Source of the DNA: an uncultured Verrucomicrobiota bacterium
GTDB lineage: Bacteria; Verrucomicrobiota; Kiritimatiellia; CAIVKH01
Direction: 5' to 3'
Length of the DNA: 15,104 bases
NCBI GenBank assembly: GCA_937996795.1
Contig: CALKUH010000002.1
Location: 1 to 15,104 of the forward strand
The translations under genes and the position numbers were made by a program. Positions 1-6,627 of the stretch are shown here, piece after piece (the stretch's first letter is position 1; each line of letters starts with the position of its first letter). The notes beneath the pieces were generated by a model, which ran no database searches, was not told where the DNA came from, and worked only from the letters and a program-made list of their open reading frames with translations.

Positions 1-53
1 AAGCGGCCAGATCACTTGCTACGAAAAGCGGCCACTTCTATTTGCTATCGACA
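1..53. mobile_element. Probable insertion sequence end (IS21-like), partial
   Basis: Two imperfect copies of one unit stand head to tail with a 25-base period. Positions 1-24 start AAGCGGCCAGATCACTTGCT and positions 26-51 start AAGCGGCCACTTCTATTTGC; both finish with TTGCTA followed by CGA or TCGA. Read from the other strand, the block starts TGTCGATAGCAAATAGAAGT. IS21-family ends are known to carry several short terminal repeats and to finish in CA (TG on the other strand), and here a CA falls at 52-53. The transposase and the other end lie outside the window, so the family assignment is an inference. Confidence 0.45.
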
Positions 54-438
54 GCCCGACCTTCAATGGCTCACGGATCGCCTCCGCGCCGGATGCCGCG
101 GGGTGCTGGCGCCAGCCTCGGGCGGCTGCGTGCAATACTTGTTGAGCGCGGATGTGGACGTGCACCTGACGCCCACCGGTCGCCTCCAGGTCCGCGCCCC
201 GGACCGCTCCGCCAGCCAACAGGCCCTGCTCGCCCAGACCACCCTGAGCCTCCGCATCCCGCTACGCGTCGACGCCGACGGTACCGAGCGCGAACTGCTC
301 ATCCTCGCCGGCCACCTGCAACCCGGCGCCGGAGACGACACAGGGCCGTTCGTCTTCGTCGCCTCGCGCAGCCATGTCATGGATATTTCCGGCGCCATCT
401 ACTCGATGCCTGTGGAACGTCTCGGCCTGACAAGATAA
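16..438 (+). CDS. Uncharacterised protein, probably 5'-truncated gene remnant
   Basis: An open frame runs to a TAA stop at 436-438. The first possible start is a TTG at 16, inside the repeat block thought to be an insertion-sequence end, and the frame is open back to position 1. The native gene therefore probably begins beyond the window and was cut by the insertion, with host-derived sequence starting near position 54. The product is soluble, with no membrane segment. The central part (about residues 35-115) looks like alternating beta strands, including the segments VDVHLTPTGRLQV and ELLILAGHLQP, and the chain ends in HVMDISGAIYSMPVERLGLTR-like sequence. I do not recognise a family. It may be a pseudogene, and expression from the TTG is doubtful because no ribosome binding site precedes it. 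Confidence 0.4.
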   Translation: MLRKAATSICYRQPDLQWLTDRLRAGCRGVLAPASGGCVQYLLSADVDVHLTPTGRLQVRAPDRSASQQALLAQTTLSLRIPLRVDADGTERELLILAGHLQPGAGDDTGPFVFVASRSHVMDISGAIYSMPVERLGLTR

Positions 439-479
439 ACGCAAGTGCCTATAAATAAGCATTTTACAACGCAAGCACC
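438..479. repeat. Direct repeat pair upstream of trkA
   Basis: AACGCAAGTGCC (438-449) and AACGCAAGCACC (468-479) match at 10 of 12 bases and lie 30 bases apart, about three helical turns. They sit in the AT-richer gap before trkA. This spacing would suit a regulator binding one face of the DNA, but the function is inferred. Elsewhere in the 439-629 gap I see a TTGCGCAA palindrome at 532-539 and no convincing sigma-70 promoter. Confidence 0.35.
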
Positions 480-629
480 GCGCATACAGCAAATCAGGCT
501 CTCCCGTCGTATTCGCCTAATAACCAACATCTTGCGCAACATTTAGTCGAAAAACATCTCTTCCGTATTGATGGCGGGACCTTGTTATAGGAGCATCGGG
601 TTTTCGTTCCCCATCCGGGGGGTGCCCAC

Positions 630-1979
630 ATGCGTATTTTGATCGTTGGTGCAGGTAACGCCGGCCGCCACTTGGCGGCCAAGCTCAGCGAAGAGCGGCA
701 CGACATTGTGATCGTGGACCGCGACGAGGTGGCGCTGAACGAGGTGGCGTCCCAGTTGGACATCCAAACGGTGCCCGGCGAGGGCTCCTCCCCGCGCGTA
801 TTGGAAAAGGCGGGGCTGGCGAAAACGGATTTGCTCGTCGCGGTGACGGACAAGGACGAGGTCAACATCCTCGCCTGCGCCTTCGCGCAAGCCGCGGGCG
901 TGCCGCACAAAGTGGCCCGCGTATCCAATCCCGATTTCATCCACTCGAACTCGACGTTCGATCTGCGCAAGATGGGGATCGACTTGGTGATCAGCCAGAA
1001 GGAGGAGTGCGCGGATGAAATCTTCACCGTCCTCCGCATGCCCGGCACCATTGAGGCCGTGGACATGCTCGACGGGCGCGTGCTCGCCGTCGGGGTCAAG
1101 GTCCACATGGACAGCCCGCTGGTGCTGCAGACGCTGAAAAATTTCCCCCGCCCCGAATTGCTGCAGCACATCCGCTTCATCGGCCTCATGCGCGGCGACG
1201 AGCTGTTGATCCCGAAGGGTGACACGCAATTGATGATCGGCGACGACATCTACTTCTGCGGCGACCCGGCCATCGTCACCGAATTTCTTGCGTGGGCCTG
1301 TCCCGAACACGAGAAATTCGAGAAAATCATCATCGCCGGCGGCGGCGACCTGGGCCTGCAGCTGGCGATGCGCCTCGACAAGACGGGCACGCCGATCGTG
1401 TTGATCGAGCGGAACGCCGAGCGGGCCGAGGCCTGCTCCCTGCAACTCGACCGCGCGCTGGTCATCAAGGGCGACGCGCTCGACCAGGAAACGCTGGAAA
1501 ACGCGGGCATCATCAACGGCAGCGCGTTTGTCGCGGCGACCGGCAGCGATGAGAACAACATCATGATCTGCCTGCTTGCGGAGAAGGCGGGCGCGACCTT
1601 CACCCTTGCGCAGGTCACCAAGCCGGAATACGTCCCGATCATCGGCAGCCTGAGCCTGCTCGACCGTGCGGTCAGCTCCCACATGTCGATGATCAACGCG
1701 ATTCTTCACTTCGTGCGCGGGAAGAACGTCAAGGCCGCCGCCCTGCTCCACAAGCTGCCGGGCGAGTTGCTGGATGTCGCCCTCGCGCCCGGGCACCGGT
1801 GGGTGGACAAGCCGGTGCGCACCCTGCGGATTCCGAACGGCGTGTTGATCGCCACGATCCTGCGCGGGAGCGATATTCTTCCGCCGACCGGGGACCAGGT
1901 CCTGCGCGAGGGCGACCATCTCGTCCTCTTCGCCGTTCCGGAGGCGGTCGGCAAGGTGGAGGGCCTGTTCCGGGGCTGA
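630..1979 (+). CDS. trkA: Trk potassium transporter regulatory subunit TrkA
   Basis: This is the cytoplasmic nucleotide-binding subunit that gates the TrkH potassium channel. At 449 residues it has the usual full length and the duplicated layout of TrkA: Rossmann (RCK N) domain, RCK C domain, second Rossmann domain, second RCK C domain. The first dinucleotide-binding loop is GAGNAG (7-12), with an acidic residue at the end of strand 2 (D30). The second is GGGDLG (237-242), with E260 at the equivalent place, so both halves may bind NAD(H) or adenine nucleotides. Each half ends in a ligand-binding domain (about 140-215 and 365-445). The ATG at 630 follows a G-rich stretch (617-622) at a fair ribosome-binding distance. 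trkH starts 7 bases after the stop, so the two are surely co-transcribed and work as one complex. I am confident in the family. The ligand (NADH, ATP/ADP or c-di-AMP) cannot be read from the sequence. Confidence 0.95.
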   Translation: MRILIVGAGNAGRHLAAKLSEERHDIVIVDRDEVALNEVASQLDIQTVPGEGSSPRVLEKAGLAKTDLLVAVTDKDEVNILACAFAQAAGVPHKVARVSNPDFIHSNSTFDLRKMGIDLVISQKEECADEIFTVLRMPGTIEAVDMLDGRVLAVGVKVHMDSPLVLQTLKNFPRPELLQHIRFIGLMRGDELLIPKGDTQLMIGDDIYFCGDPAIVTEFLAWACPEHEKFEKIIIAGGGDLGLQLAMRLDKTGTPIVLIERNAERAEACSLQLDRALVIKGDALDQETLENAGIINGSAFVAATGSDENNIMICLLAEKAGATFTLAQVTKPEYVPIIGSLSLLDRAVSSHMSMINAILHFVRGKNVKAAALLHKLPGELLDVALAPGHRWVDKPVRTLRIPNGVLIATILRGSDILPPTGDQVLREGDHLVLFAVPEAVGKVEGLFRG

Positions 1980-1986
1980 ACACGCC

Positions 1987-3435
1987 GTGAATTTCCGCGC
2001 TGTCTTTCATCTGGTGTCCTTCCTGCCCCTCGTGCTCGGCCTGAGCATGCTGGTCTGCTGGCTTGTCGGCGCCTATATGGGCGACCCGTGGGAGGCGCGC
2101 CGCGGCTTCGCCCTGTCCGCCGCCCTGTCGATGGTCCTGGGCAGCATGCTGTGGACGTTCACGCGCGGCTCCGTCGACCTCAACCGCCGGGACGGCGTCG
2201 GCATCGTCACCTTTGGATGGTTCACCGCCACGCTGCTCGGCGCCGCGCCGTTCATGCTGACGGGCGTGATCCCTGATTTTGCGGGCGCATGGTTTGAGTC
2301 CGTCTCCGGTTTCACCACGACAGGCGCCAGCGTGCTCAGCAACCTGGAGGAGTTGCCGCGCAGCATCCTGCTCTGGCGCGCCGTGACGCACCTGCTCGGC
2401 GGCATGGGCATTCTCGTGCTGTGCGTCGCCATCCTGCCCCTGCTCGGGTCCGGCGGCATGCAAATCTACCGGGCCGAAGCCGCCGGTCCCTCCAAAGACC
2501 GCCTGACCCCGCGCATTGCCAACACGGCAAAGCTGCTGTGGGGCGTCTATGCGGGACTCAACCTGCTGATGTTCGGCCTGCTCTGGCTGCAGGGCCTGTC
2601 GGTATTCGACGCCATCTGCCATGCGTTTGCCACCATCGCCACCGGCGGCTTCTCGACCCGCAGCACCAGCATCGCGGCCTTCCAGAGTCCGGGCATCGAA
2701 TGGACGATCACGATTTTCATGTTCATCAGCGGCATCAATTTCGCGCTGCACTGGCGCCTGCTGCGCGGCGAGTGGCGTGTCTGGCTCCGCGACTCGGAAC
2801 TGAAGCTCTTTGTGTTGATCATCGGCGCCGCCCTCCTGCTCATCGGCCTCAACGCCGGGCCCGCCTTCTACAACGACGCCGCCACCGCGATCCGCGGCAT
2901 CTGCTTCACGGTCGTCTCCATCATCACCACCACCGGATACAGCACGGATGATTACATCCTCTGGCCGGCCCTCTCCCAATACATCCTTGTGCTGCTGATG
3001 TTCATTGGCGGCTGCGCCGGCTCCACGGCAGGCGGCATCAAAGTGATTCGCGTCCTCGTCCTGTTCAAGCAGGTCGCACGCGAAATGAAGCTCTTCATCC
3101 AGCCGCAGGCAATCTACCACGTCAAGGTGGGCCGCCAGCTCGTGGACACCGAAATCGTCTCCATGATCAGCGCCTTCCTGATCATTTTCATCCTCATCTT
3201 TGTGATCGCGTCCGGGCTGATGATGTTCTTCGTGCCGGACCTCAAGACCTCGGTCTCCGCGGTCGCCTCCGCGCTCGGCAACGTCGGCCCCGGATTGGGC
3301 GATGTCGGGCCGATGGGCAACTACGCCTTCATTCCGGCCACCGGCAAAATCATCCTGTCCCACTGCATGCTCCTCGGGCGGCTGGAGCTCTACACGATGC
3401 TCGTGATCCTCTTCCCCGCCTTCTGGCGCCGCTAA
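1987..3435 (+). CDS. trkH: Trk potassium uptake channel subunit TrkH
   Basis: This is the membrane pore subunit for potassium uptake, partner of the TrkA encoded just upstream. The 482-residue product matches the family length and shows the four pore-loop selectivity regions of the Trk/Ktr/HKT superfamily: SGFTTTGAS (107-115), ATGGFST (218-224), TTTGYSTDD (314-322) and GNVGPGLGDVGP (431-442). The conserved GGCAGSTAGGIKVIR stretch (341-355), part of the gating loop region after the third pore loop, is also intact. Hydrophobic helices fill most of the chain, starting at residues 7-30. The GTG start at 1987 is chosen because it keeps the first helix whole and lies 7 bases after the trkA stop. 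The next in-frame ATG (residue 21) would cut that helix. The gene ends in FWRR. TrkH rather than KtrB is favoured by the length and by the two-domain TrkA partner. Confidence 0.95.
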   Translation: MNFRAVFHLVSFLPLVLGLSMLVCWLVGAYMGDPWEARRGFALSAALSMVLGSMLWTFTRGSVDLNRRDGVGIVTFGWFTATLLGAAPFMLTGVIPDFAGAWFESVSGFTTTGASVLSNLEELPRSILLWRAVTHLLGGMGILVLCVAILPLLGSGGMQIYRAEAAGPSKDRLTPRIANTAKLLWGVYAGLNLLMFGLLWLQGLSVFDAICHAFATIATGGFSTRSTSIAAFQSPGIEWTITIFMFISGINFALHWRLLRGEWRVWLRDSELKLFVLIIGAALLLIGLNAGPAFYNDAATAIRGICFTVVSIITTTGYSTDDYILWPALSQYILVLLMFIGGCAGSTAGGIKVIRVLVLFKQVAREMKLFIQPQAIYHVKVGRQLVDTEIVSMISAFLIIFILIFVIASGLMMFFVPDLKTSVSAVASALGNVGPGLGDVGPMGNYAFIPATGKIILSHCMLLGRLELYTMLVILFPAFWRR

Positions 3436-3443
3436 GACCGGGC

Positions 3444-3472
3444 TTCTCATCCGGCGGAATCCGCGCTAGAAT
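3444..3472 (+). promoter_or_regulatory. Candidate sigma-70 promoter for usp
   Basis: TTCTCA (3444-3449) resembles a -35 box at four of six bases. It is followed after exactly 17 bases by TAGAAT (3467-3472), which matches the -10 consensus at five of six. Transcription would start near 3479, giving a very short leader that just keeps the strong GGAGGTGA ribosome binding site (3480-3487). The usp gene could thus be expressed separately from trkAH as well as by read-through. Inferred from sequence only. Confidence 0.45.
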
Positions 3473-3490
3473 AAAACGCGGAGGTGAGAC

Positions 3491-3949
3491 ATGAAACGCA
3501 TCCTCGTGCCGGTCGACTTTTCCGGGATCACCACCCCGCTGCTCAACACCGCCGAAACCCTCGCCCGGGCCTTCGGCGCGGAGCTCTTCCTGCTGCATGT
3601 CGCCAGGCCCGAGCCCGAATTCATCTCCTACGAACCGGGGCCCGCCTCCGTGCGGCAGGCGGTCGCGCGCGAGATCAGCGAGGAACACCGCAAACTGCAC
3701 GCGCTCGACCGGGAGCTTGAATCAAAAGGCCTCACCGTGACGTCCCTCGTCATCCAGGGTTACACGGTGGAAAAAATCCTGCAGGAACTCGAACGGCTCC
3801 AGATCGACCTCGTCGTGATGGGCTCCCACGGACACGGCGCGCTCCATCACCTGCTGCTTGGCAGCGTCACCGAAGGCGTGTTGCGCAAAGCCACGTGCCC
3901 GGTATTGATTATTCCGATGAAGCAGGCACAGAGGGACACAGGCACATAG
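3491..3949 (+). CDS. Universal stress protein, UspA family
   Basis: This is a small cytoplasmic stress or nucleotide-sensing protein of one Usp domain (152 residues, normal for the family). The N-terminal strand MKRILVPVDFS has the adenine-contacting Asp (D9). The ATP-binding signature G-x-x-G followed by nine residues and G-S appears as GSHGHGALHHLLLGSV (111-126), so this is probably the ATP-binding type. The last strand is CPVLIIP (136-142). An excellent Shine-Dalgarno site (GGAGGTGA, 3480-3487) fixes the ATG at 3491. The final seven residues (AQRDTGT) and the stop codon are read from the inverted repeat at 3925-4010, so the native C-terminus has been replaced or extended by the repeat. Usp domains are often found with potassium and other ion transporters, and its place behind trkAH fits a role in ion or osmotic stress. 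The specific function is unknown. Confidence 0.92.
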   Translation: MKRILVPVDFSGITTPLLNTAETLARAFGAELFLLHVARPEPEFISYEPGPASVRQAVAREISEEHRKLHALDRELESKGLTVTSLVIQGYTVEKILQELERLQIDLVVMGSHGHGALHHLLLGSVTEGVLRKATCPVLIIPMKQAQRDTGT

Positions 3950-4010
3950 GCACAAAGTGAGGGAAACAGTGCATTTCCTTTGTGCCTCTGTCCCTGTATC
4001 CCTCGGTGCC
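3925..4010. repeat. Long inverted repeat between convergent genes, probable two-way terminator
   Basis: The 33-base arms 3925-3957 and 3978-4010 are complementary at 29 of 33 positions around a 20-base centre, within which GGAAA (3962-3966) can pair with TTTCC (3974-3978). Each arm is itself built of degenerate 8-9-base units (GGCACAGAG, GGACACAG, GCACATAG, GCACAAAG). The structure lies between usp (plus) and the convergent minus-strand gene ending at 4016, so it could stop transcription from both sides. It also encodes the last residues and stop of usp. Confidence 0.75.
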
Positions 4011-4015
4011 TTCTC

Positions 4016-4438
4016 CTACTTCACCATCAGCGTCACGATCAACCGGCCTTCACCTTGCGGCACGCCGCCGAGGATCGTGGGCTTGCCCTTCTTCAGGGTC
4101 ACCGACGTGCTGAGCAGGCGGTCGTTTCCGCGCAGCCAGGTGACCTCGACCCGGCCCTTGCCGCCGCCCGCAAGGTTCACCACATGGCCGTCGCCGAGCG
4201 CGATCGACGCGCTTCCGGACCCGCTGAACAGGACGGAACCCTGCCCCAGCAAACGGTAGGTCTCGAACCGCAGCAGCGGGCGCAACACGTAATCCACCCG
4301 CTCCAGGCGCCGGTCCAGCGGGGCCGGCTCATTCGATGCGAGGATCAGCATGGCCTCCACGTCGGACGGTTGCGCGAAGGCGCGCTGCACCGGCGCCACG
4401 CAACACAACCCCACGAGGATGACAAACAGTGCTTTCAT
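4016..4438 (-). CDS. Small secreted protein of the sigma/anti-sigma operon
   Basis: The 140-residue product starts with a clear Sec signal peptide: MK, then a hydrophobic stretch (3-16), then a likely signal peptidase I site after AFA (20-22). The mature part of about 118 residues has the segment ASNEPAPLDRRLERVDYVL (34-52), followed by beta-rich sequence with Gly runs (SGSGSAS, AGGGKGR) and no cysteines or membrane helices. I know of similar small exported proteins encoded next to ECF sigma and anti-sigma genes, but no named function. The ATG at 4438 overlaps the stop of the anti-sigma gene (ATGA), so it is translationally coupled and is the third gene of that operon. It may be a sensor partner or an output of the sigma system. 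The gene stops 6 bases short of the inverted repeat at 4010. Confidence 0.75.
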   Translation of the reverse strand: MKALFVILVGLCCVAPVQRAFAQPSDVEAMLILASNEPAPLDRRLERVDYVLRPLLRFETYRLLGQGSVLFSGSGSASIALGDGHVVNLAGGGKGRVEVTWLRGNDRLLSTSVTLKKGKPTILGGVPQGEGRLIVTLMVK

Positions 4439-4926
4439 GATTTTCCCCCGTCCGCCGGGGCATCCGCCGGCGTCACCATCCAGATGACCACGGCGCCGCT
4501 CTGCTCATCTTCGTACACCATCGCCGTGGCCCCCGGCAACTCCGCATCCACCCACGCCACGCGCGGCTCCGTCGCATGCGCCTCGGGCGGCATCGAAATG
4601 CGCAGGCTGAAAAAGCCCAGCAAGACCATGAAGATCGCGATCGCGGTCGTCGTCGCCCAATCCCACGGGCGCTTCAAATGCTGTTCGGCCCAGTGTTCCG
4701 GCGCGTGCCGGCGGATCTCGCGCCGCACGTCGTTCCACATCACCTCCGCCGGCGGCGTCGGGATGGCCTGGTTTCGGAGATGGTCCCCCAACCCCTTCCA
4801 CACGGTCTCCGCCTCGTCCACCACCGCGGGACGCAGGCCGTCCCGATCCAGACGCGCGGCACGATGCGGCGCCAATTCACCGTCGCGCCGCCTGCTCCAC
4901 CATTTCAACTGACGTCCCAGATTCAT
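4435..4926 (-). CDS. Putative membrane-anchored anti-sigma factor
   Basis: A 163-residue protein with a charged cytoplasmic N-terminal part (1-85), one strongly hydrophobic helix (about 89-109, WDWATTTAIAIFMVLLGFFS) and a short C-terminal part (about 115-163) predicted outside the membrane. The start is the ATG at 4926, which overlaps the TGA of the sigma gene (ATGA). The frame is open further upstream, but that would lie inside the sigma gene. Its position directly after an ECF sigma gene and its single-helix layout indicate an anti-sigma factor, and DGELAPHRAARLDRDG (15-30) resembles the start of such domains. The His/Cys zinc motif of ZAS anti-sigma factors is absent, and there are no cysteines at all. 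The outer segment has a run ATAMVYEDEQSGAVVIWMV (133-151) that looks conserved. How it is inactivated is unknown. Confidence 0.72.
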   Translation of the reverse strand: MNLGRQLKWWSRRRDGELAPHRAARLDRDGLRPAVVDEAETVWKGLGDHLRNQAIPTPPAEVMWNDVRREIRRHAPEHWAEQHLKRPWDWATTTAIAIFMVLLGFFSLRISMPPEAHATEPRVAWVDAELPGATAMVYEDEQSGAVVIWMVTPADAPADGGKS

Positions 4927-5549
4927 CGCACACCCTTCATCCGTTCCTGCACCTGGCGCCGCGCATAAAAGATGCGCGACATCACGGTGCCCGCCCGGCA
5001 CTTCATCGCCTGCCCGATCTCCCGGTAGGACATGCCCTCCACCTCCCGCAGGATCAGCGCCATCCGGTGCTCCGGGCTCAGGCTCTCCAGCGCCGCATCA
5101 AACGCCCTGCGGATCTCCTCGCGCTCAAGCCCCCGGTCCGGCCGCCCGTCATCCGGCGGCTGCCATTCCGCAGCGGGCCGCGGGTCCCGTTCCGGGGTTT
5201 CGTCCAGTGACACTTCCTTCCGCCGCGCCGAGCGCCGCGCCTGGTCGAGCACGCTGTTCACCGCGATCCGATACATCCACGTGAAGAACTGCGCATCGCC
5301 CTTGTACGACTCCAGCCGCTGCCACGCCTTCACCCACGCCTGCTGCGCCAGCTCCTTCGCGTCCTCCGCGTTGTTCACCATCCGGTAGATCACGCCATAC
5401 ACCCGCCCGTGAAACGCCTGCACCAGCTCGCCAAACGCGTCCTCATCGCCCCCCTTCGCCCGCTCGACGAGATGCGCCACCGCCTCCCGGCTCAGCGGGC
5501 CCTCATCGGAATTGGACGGCTCTGGGGGCGCATTATTCACGATATTCAC
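4923..5549 (-). CDS. RNA polymerase sigma factor, ECF (sigma-70 family, RpoE-like)
   Basis: An extracytoplasmic-function sigma factor of 208 residues. Region 2 spans about 36-106: EDAFGELVQAFHGRV, then DAKELAQQAWVKAWQ and FFTWMYRIAVNSVLDQARR, which hold the core-binding and -10-recognition helices. Region 4 spans about 146-199 (FDAALESLSPEHRMALILRE, EGMSYREIGQAM, GTVMSRIFYARRQV), the helix-turn-helix that reads the -35 box. A linker rich in Pro, Asp and Arg (112-143) joins them. The start is taken as GTG at 5549; a second in-frame GTG three codons on (5540) is possible, and neither has a clear Shine-Dalgarno site. The stop overlaps the anti-sigma start. Autoregulation is likely, given the repeats at 5569-5616. 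The target genes and the signal are not known. Confidence 0.93.
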   Translation of the reverse strand: MNIVNNAPPEPSNSDEGPLSREAVAHLVERAKGGDEDAFGELVQAFHGRVYGVIYRMVNNAEDAKELAQQAWVKAWQRLESYKGDAQFFTWMYRIAVNSVLDQARRSARRKEVSLDETPERDPRPAAEWQPPDDGRPDRGLEREEIRRAFDAALESLSPEHRMALILREVEGMSYREIGQAMKCRAGTVMSRIFYARRQVQERMKGVR

Positions 5550-5568
5550 ACGGCGGATGCCGCCGGAT

Positions 5569-5616
5569 TTGCAACGTCTGTAAAACCTTTTTGGGCGCCT
5601 TGCAACGTCTGTAAAA
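5569..5616 (-). promoter_or_regulatory. Perfect 17-base direct repeat, candidate control region of the ECF operon
   Basis: TTGCAACGTCTGTAAAA occurs at 5569-5585 and again at 5600-5616, identical and 31 bases apart; on the coding strand of the sigma gene it reads TTTTACAGACGTTGCAA. The nearer copy ends about 20 bases before the GTG start. On the minus strand, TTGCAA of the upstream copy (5605-5600) and TACAGA of the downstream copy (5582-5577) are 17 bases apart and could serve as weak -35 and -10 boxes. An operator or ECF-type promoter is equally possible. Confidence 0.5.
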
Positions 5617-5641
5617 AGGGGGCGGATGGCGTCGGGTTTCG

Positions 5642-5681
5642 GGTGTCAGGAAGGAGCGGTTCCTCCCCGACACCTGACACC
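5642..5681. terminator. Hairpin downstream of the metallophosphoesterase gene
   Basis: GGTGTCAGG (5642-5650) pairs perfectly with CCTGACACC (5673-5681), with an inner pairing of AGGA (5652-5655) with TCCT (5661-5664). It lies 17 bases after the stop of the minus-strand phosphoesterase gene and before the sigma operon. A T-run (TTTT, 5682-5685) follows on the plus strand only, so as a minus-strand terminator it lacks a U-tract. It may be a genome-wide repeat. Confidence 0.5.
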
Positions 5682-5697
5682 TTTTCCCCCACTATTT

Positions 5698-6627
5698 TCA
5701 TGGACGTCGCGCGGTCCAGCCGAGGTCCACGTACTCCCACTCGACCCGGTCCGGGCGCAGGGTGACGACGCCGAACCCTTCCTCCGTGCCGTGCCACGCG
5801 CCGCGCCACCATTTCCCGCAGACGGCGCCGCCGGTGATAAACGTCGTCTCGCGCCAGCGCAGCAGTTCATTGACGTGCAGGTGGCCCTGCAACACGAGAT
5901 GCAGGCGATGTCCCTCGAACGCGGTGAGCACGTCGCGGTTGTTCACAATGACGCGATTGCGCGGGGCGGGCTTCTCCTGGCCCTCGGTGGCCTGGTAAAA
6001 CGAGGTCAGCAGCGGCATGTGCGTGACGAGCACGATGGGCGTCGCGGGGTCCACGGCGGCGAGGTCGCCTTTCAGCCACGCGAGCTGTGCCGCGTCGATG
6101 TGGCCGCGGTATTTCAACTCGTCCCGCGTGATCTCCACACTGTCGAGCAGGATGACGTGATAGCCGCCGGCGTCGAACGAGCGGTAGGTGTGCGTGACGC
6201 CGAGCGCCTCGCGGAAGGCCGCGCGCGGGTCGGGCTCGGGCGCTTCCCCGCCCTGCGGCATCGCGCCGACGAGGTCGTGGTTGCCGACGACGGCGACGGC
6301 GGAGGGCTGGAGACGATCGTGCAGGTGTTCGCGGTAGGTCTGCCAGCGATGTTCCACGGCAGCGCGGGTGGACTGGAACCCATCGGTGATGCAGTCGCCG
6401 CCGCAGATGATGAGGTCGGCATGCTGCGCGTTGATGCGCTCCGCCGCGAGCCGAAGGGCGTCGGGGGTATCCCACTCGACGCGGGTGTGGATGTCCGTGA
6501 AAAAAGCAAGGCGCAGCGGATCGCGCGGCGCGGCGGGCGCGGCCCATGCGGCGCGGCGCGGCCAGCCGAGGCTGACACAAGCGGCCCCGGCGGTGGCCGT
6601 GGCGAGGAACTGGCGTCGATTCATCAT
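5698..6627 (-). CDS. Tat-exported calcineurin-like metallophosphoesterase
   Basis: The 309-residue product begins MMNRRQFLATATAG, a twin-arginine signal (RRQFL) with a short hydrophobic stretch and a likely cleavage site after AWA (27-29), so it is exported folded. The catalytic core is complete: FTDIH (D45, H47), GGDC (D78), GNHD (N116, H117), THMP (H203) and QGHLH (H249, H251), the two-metal site of the calcineurin-like phosphoesterase superfamily. It should cleave a phosphomonoester or phosphodiester outside the cytoplasm, but the substrate cannot be told: cyclic nucleotide, lipid-linked phosphate and phospholipid enzymes all share these motifs. Its ATG (6627) overlaps the stop of the preceding VanZ-like gene (ATGA), making it the last gene of that operon. 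A second ATG one codon on is equally possible. This context suggests an envelope substrate, which is an inference. Confidence 0.92.
   Translation of the reverse strand: MMNRRQFLATATAGAACVSLGWPRRAAWAAPAAPRDPLRLAFFTDIHTRVEWDTPDALRLAAERINAQHADLIICGGDCITDGFQSTRAAVEHRWQTYREHLHDRLQPSAVAVVGNHDLVGAMPQGGEAPEPDPRAAFREALGVTHTYRSFDAGGYHVILLDSVEITRDELKYRGHIDAAQLAWLKGDLAAVDPATPIVLVTHMPLLTSFYQATEGQEKPAPRNRVIVNNRDVLTAFEGHRLHLVLQGHLHVNELLRWRETTFITGGAVCGKWWRGAWHGTEEGFGVVTLRPDRVEWEYVDLGWTARRP

Noticed and set aside
568..591. Promoter for trkA from TTGATG (568-573) and TATAGG (586-591)
   Set aside because: The spacer is only 12 bases, too short for a sigma-70 promoter, and the -10 match is modest.
585..1919. 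Open frame of 444 codons on the minus strand
   Set aside because: It is antisense to trkA, which has both nucleotide-binding loops. The shadow frame has no family features.
1729..3450. Open frame of 573 codons on the minus strand
   Set aside because: It lies antisense to trkH, whose pore motifs are intact. The product is a charged, low-complexity sequence rich in His, Glu, Asp and Gln with no domain.
3925..4010. CRISPR-like or minisatellite array
   Set aside because: The 8-9-base units are degenerate, have no spacers and are arranged as two facing arms, so an inverted repeat explains them better.
4435..5001. Longer anti-sigma protein starting at 5001
   Set aside because: The extra 25 residues lie inside the sigma gene. 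The ATG at 4926 overlaps the sigma stop as ATGA and has a normal protein start.
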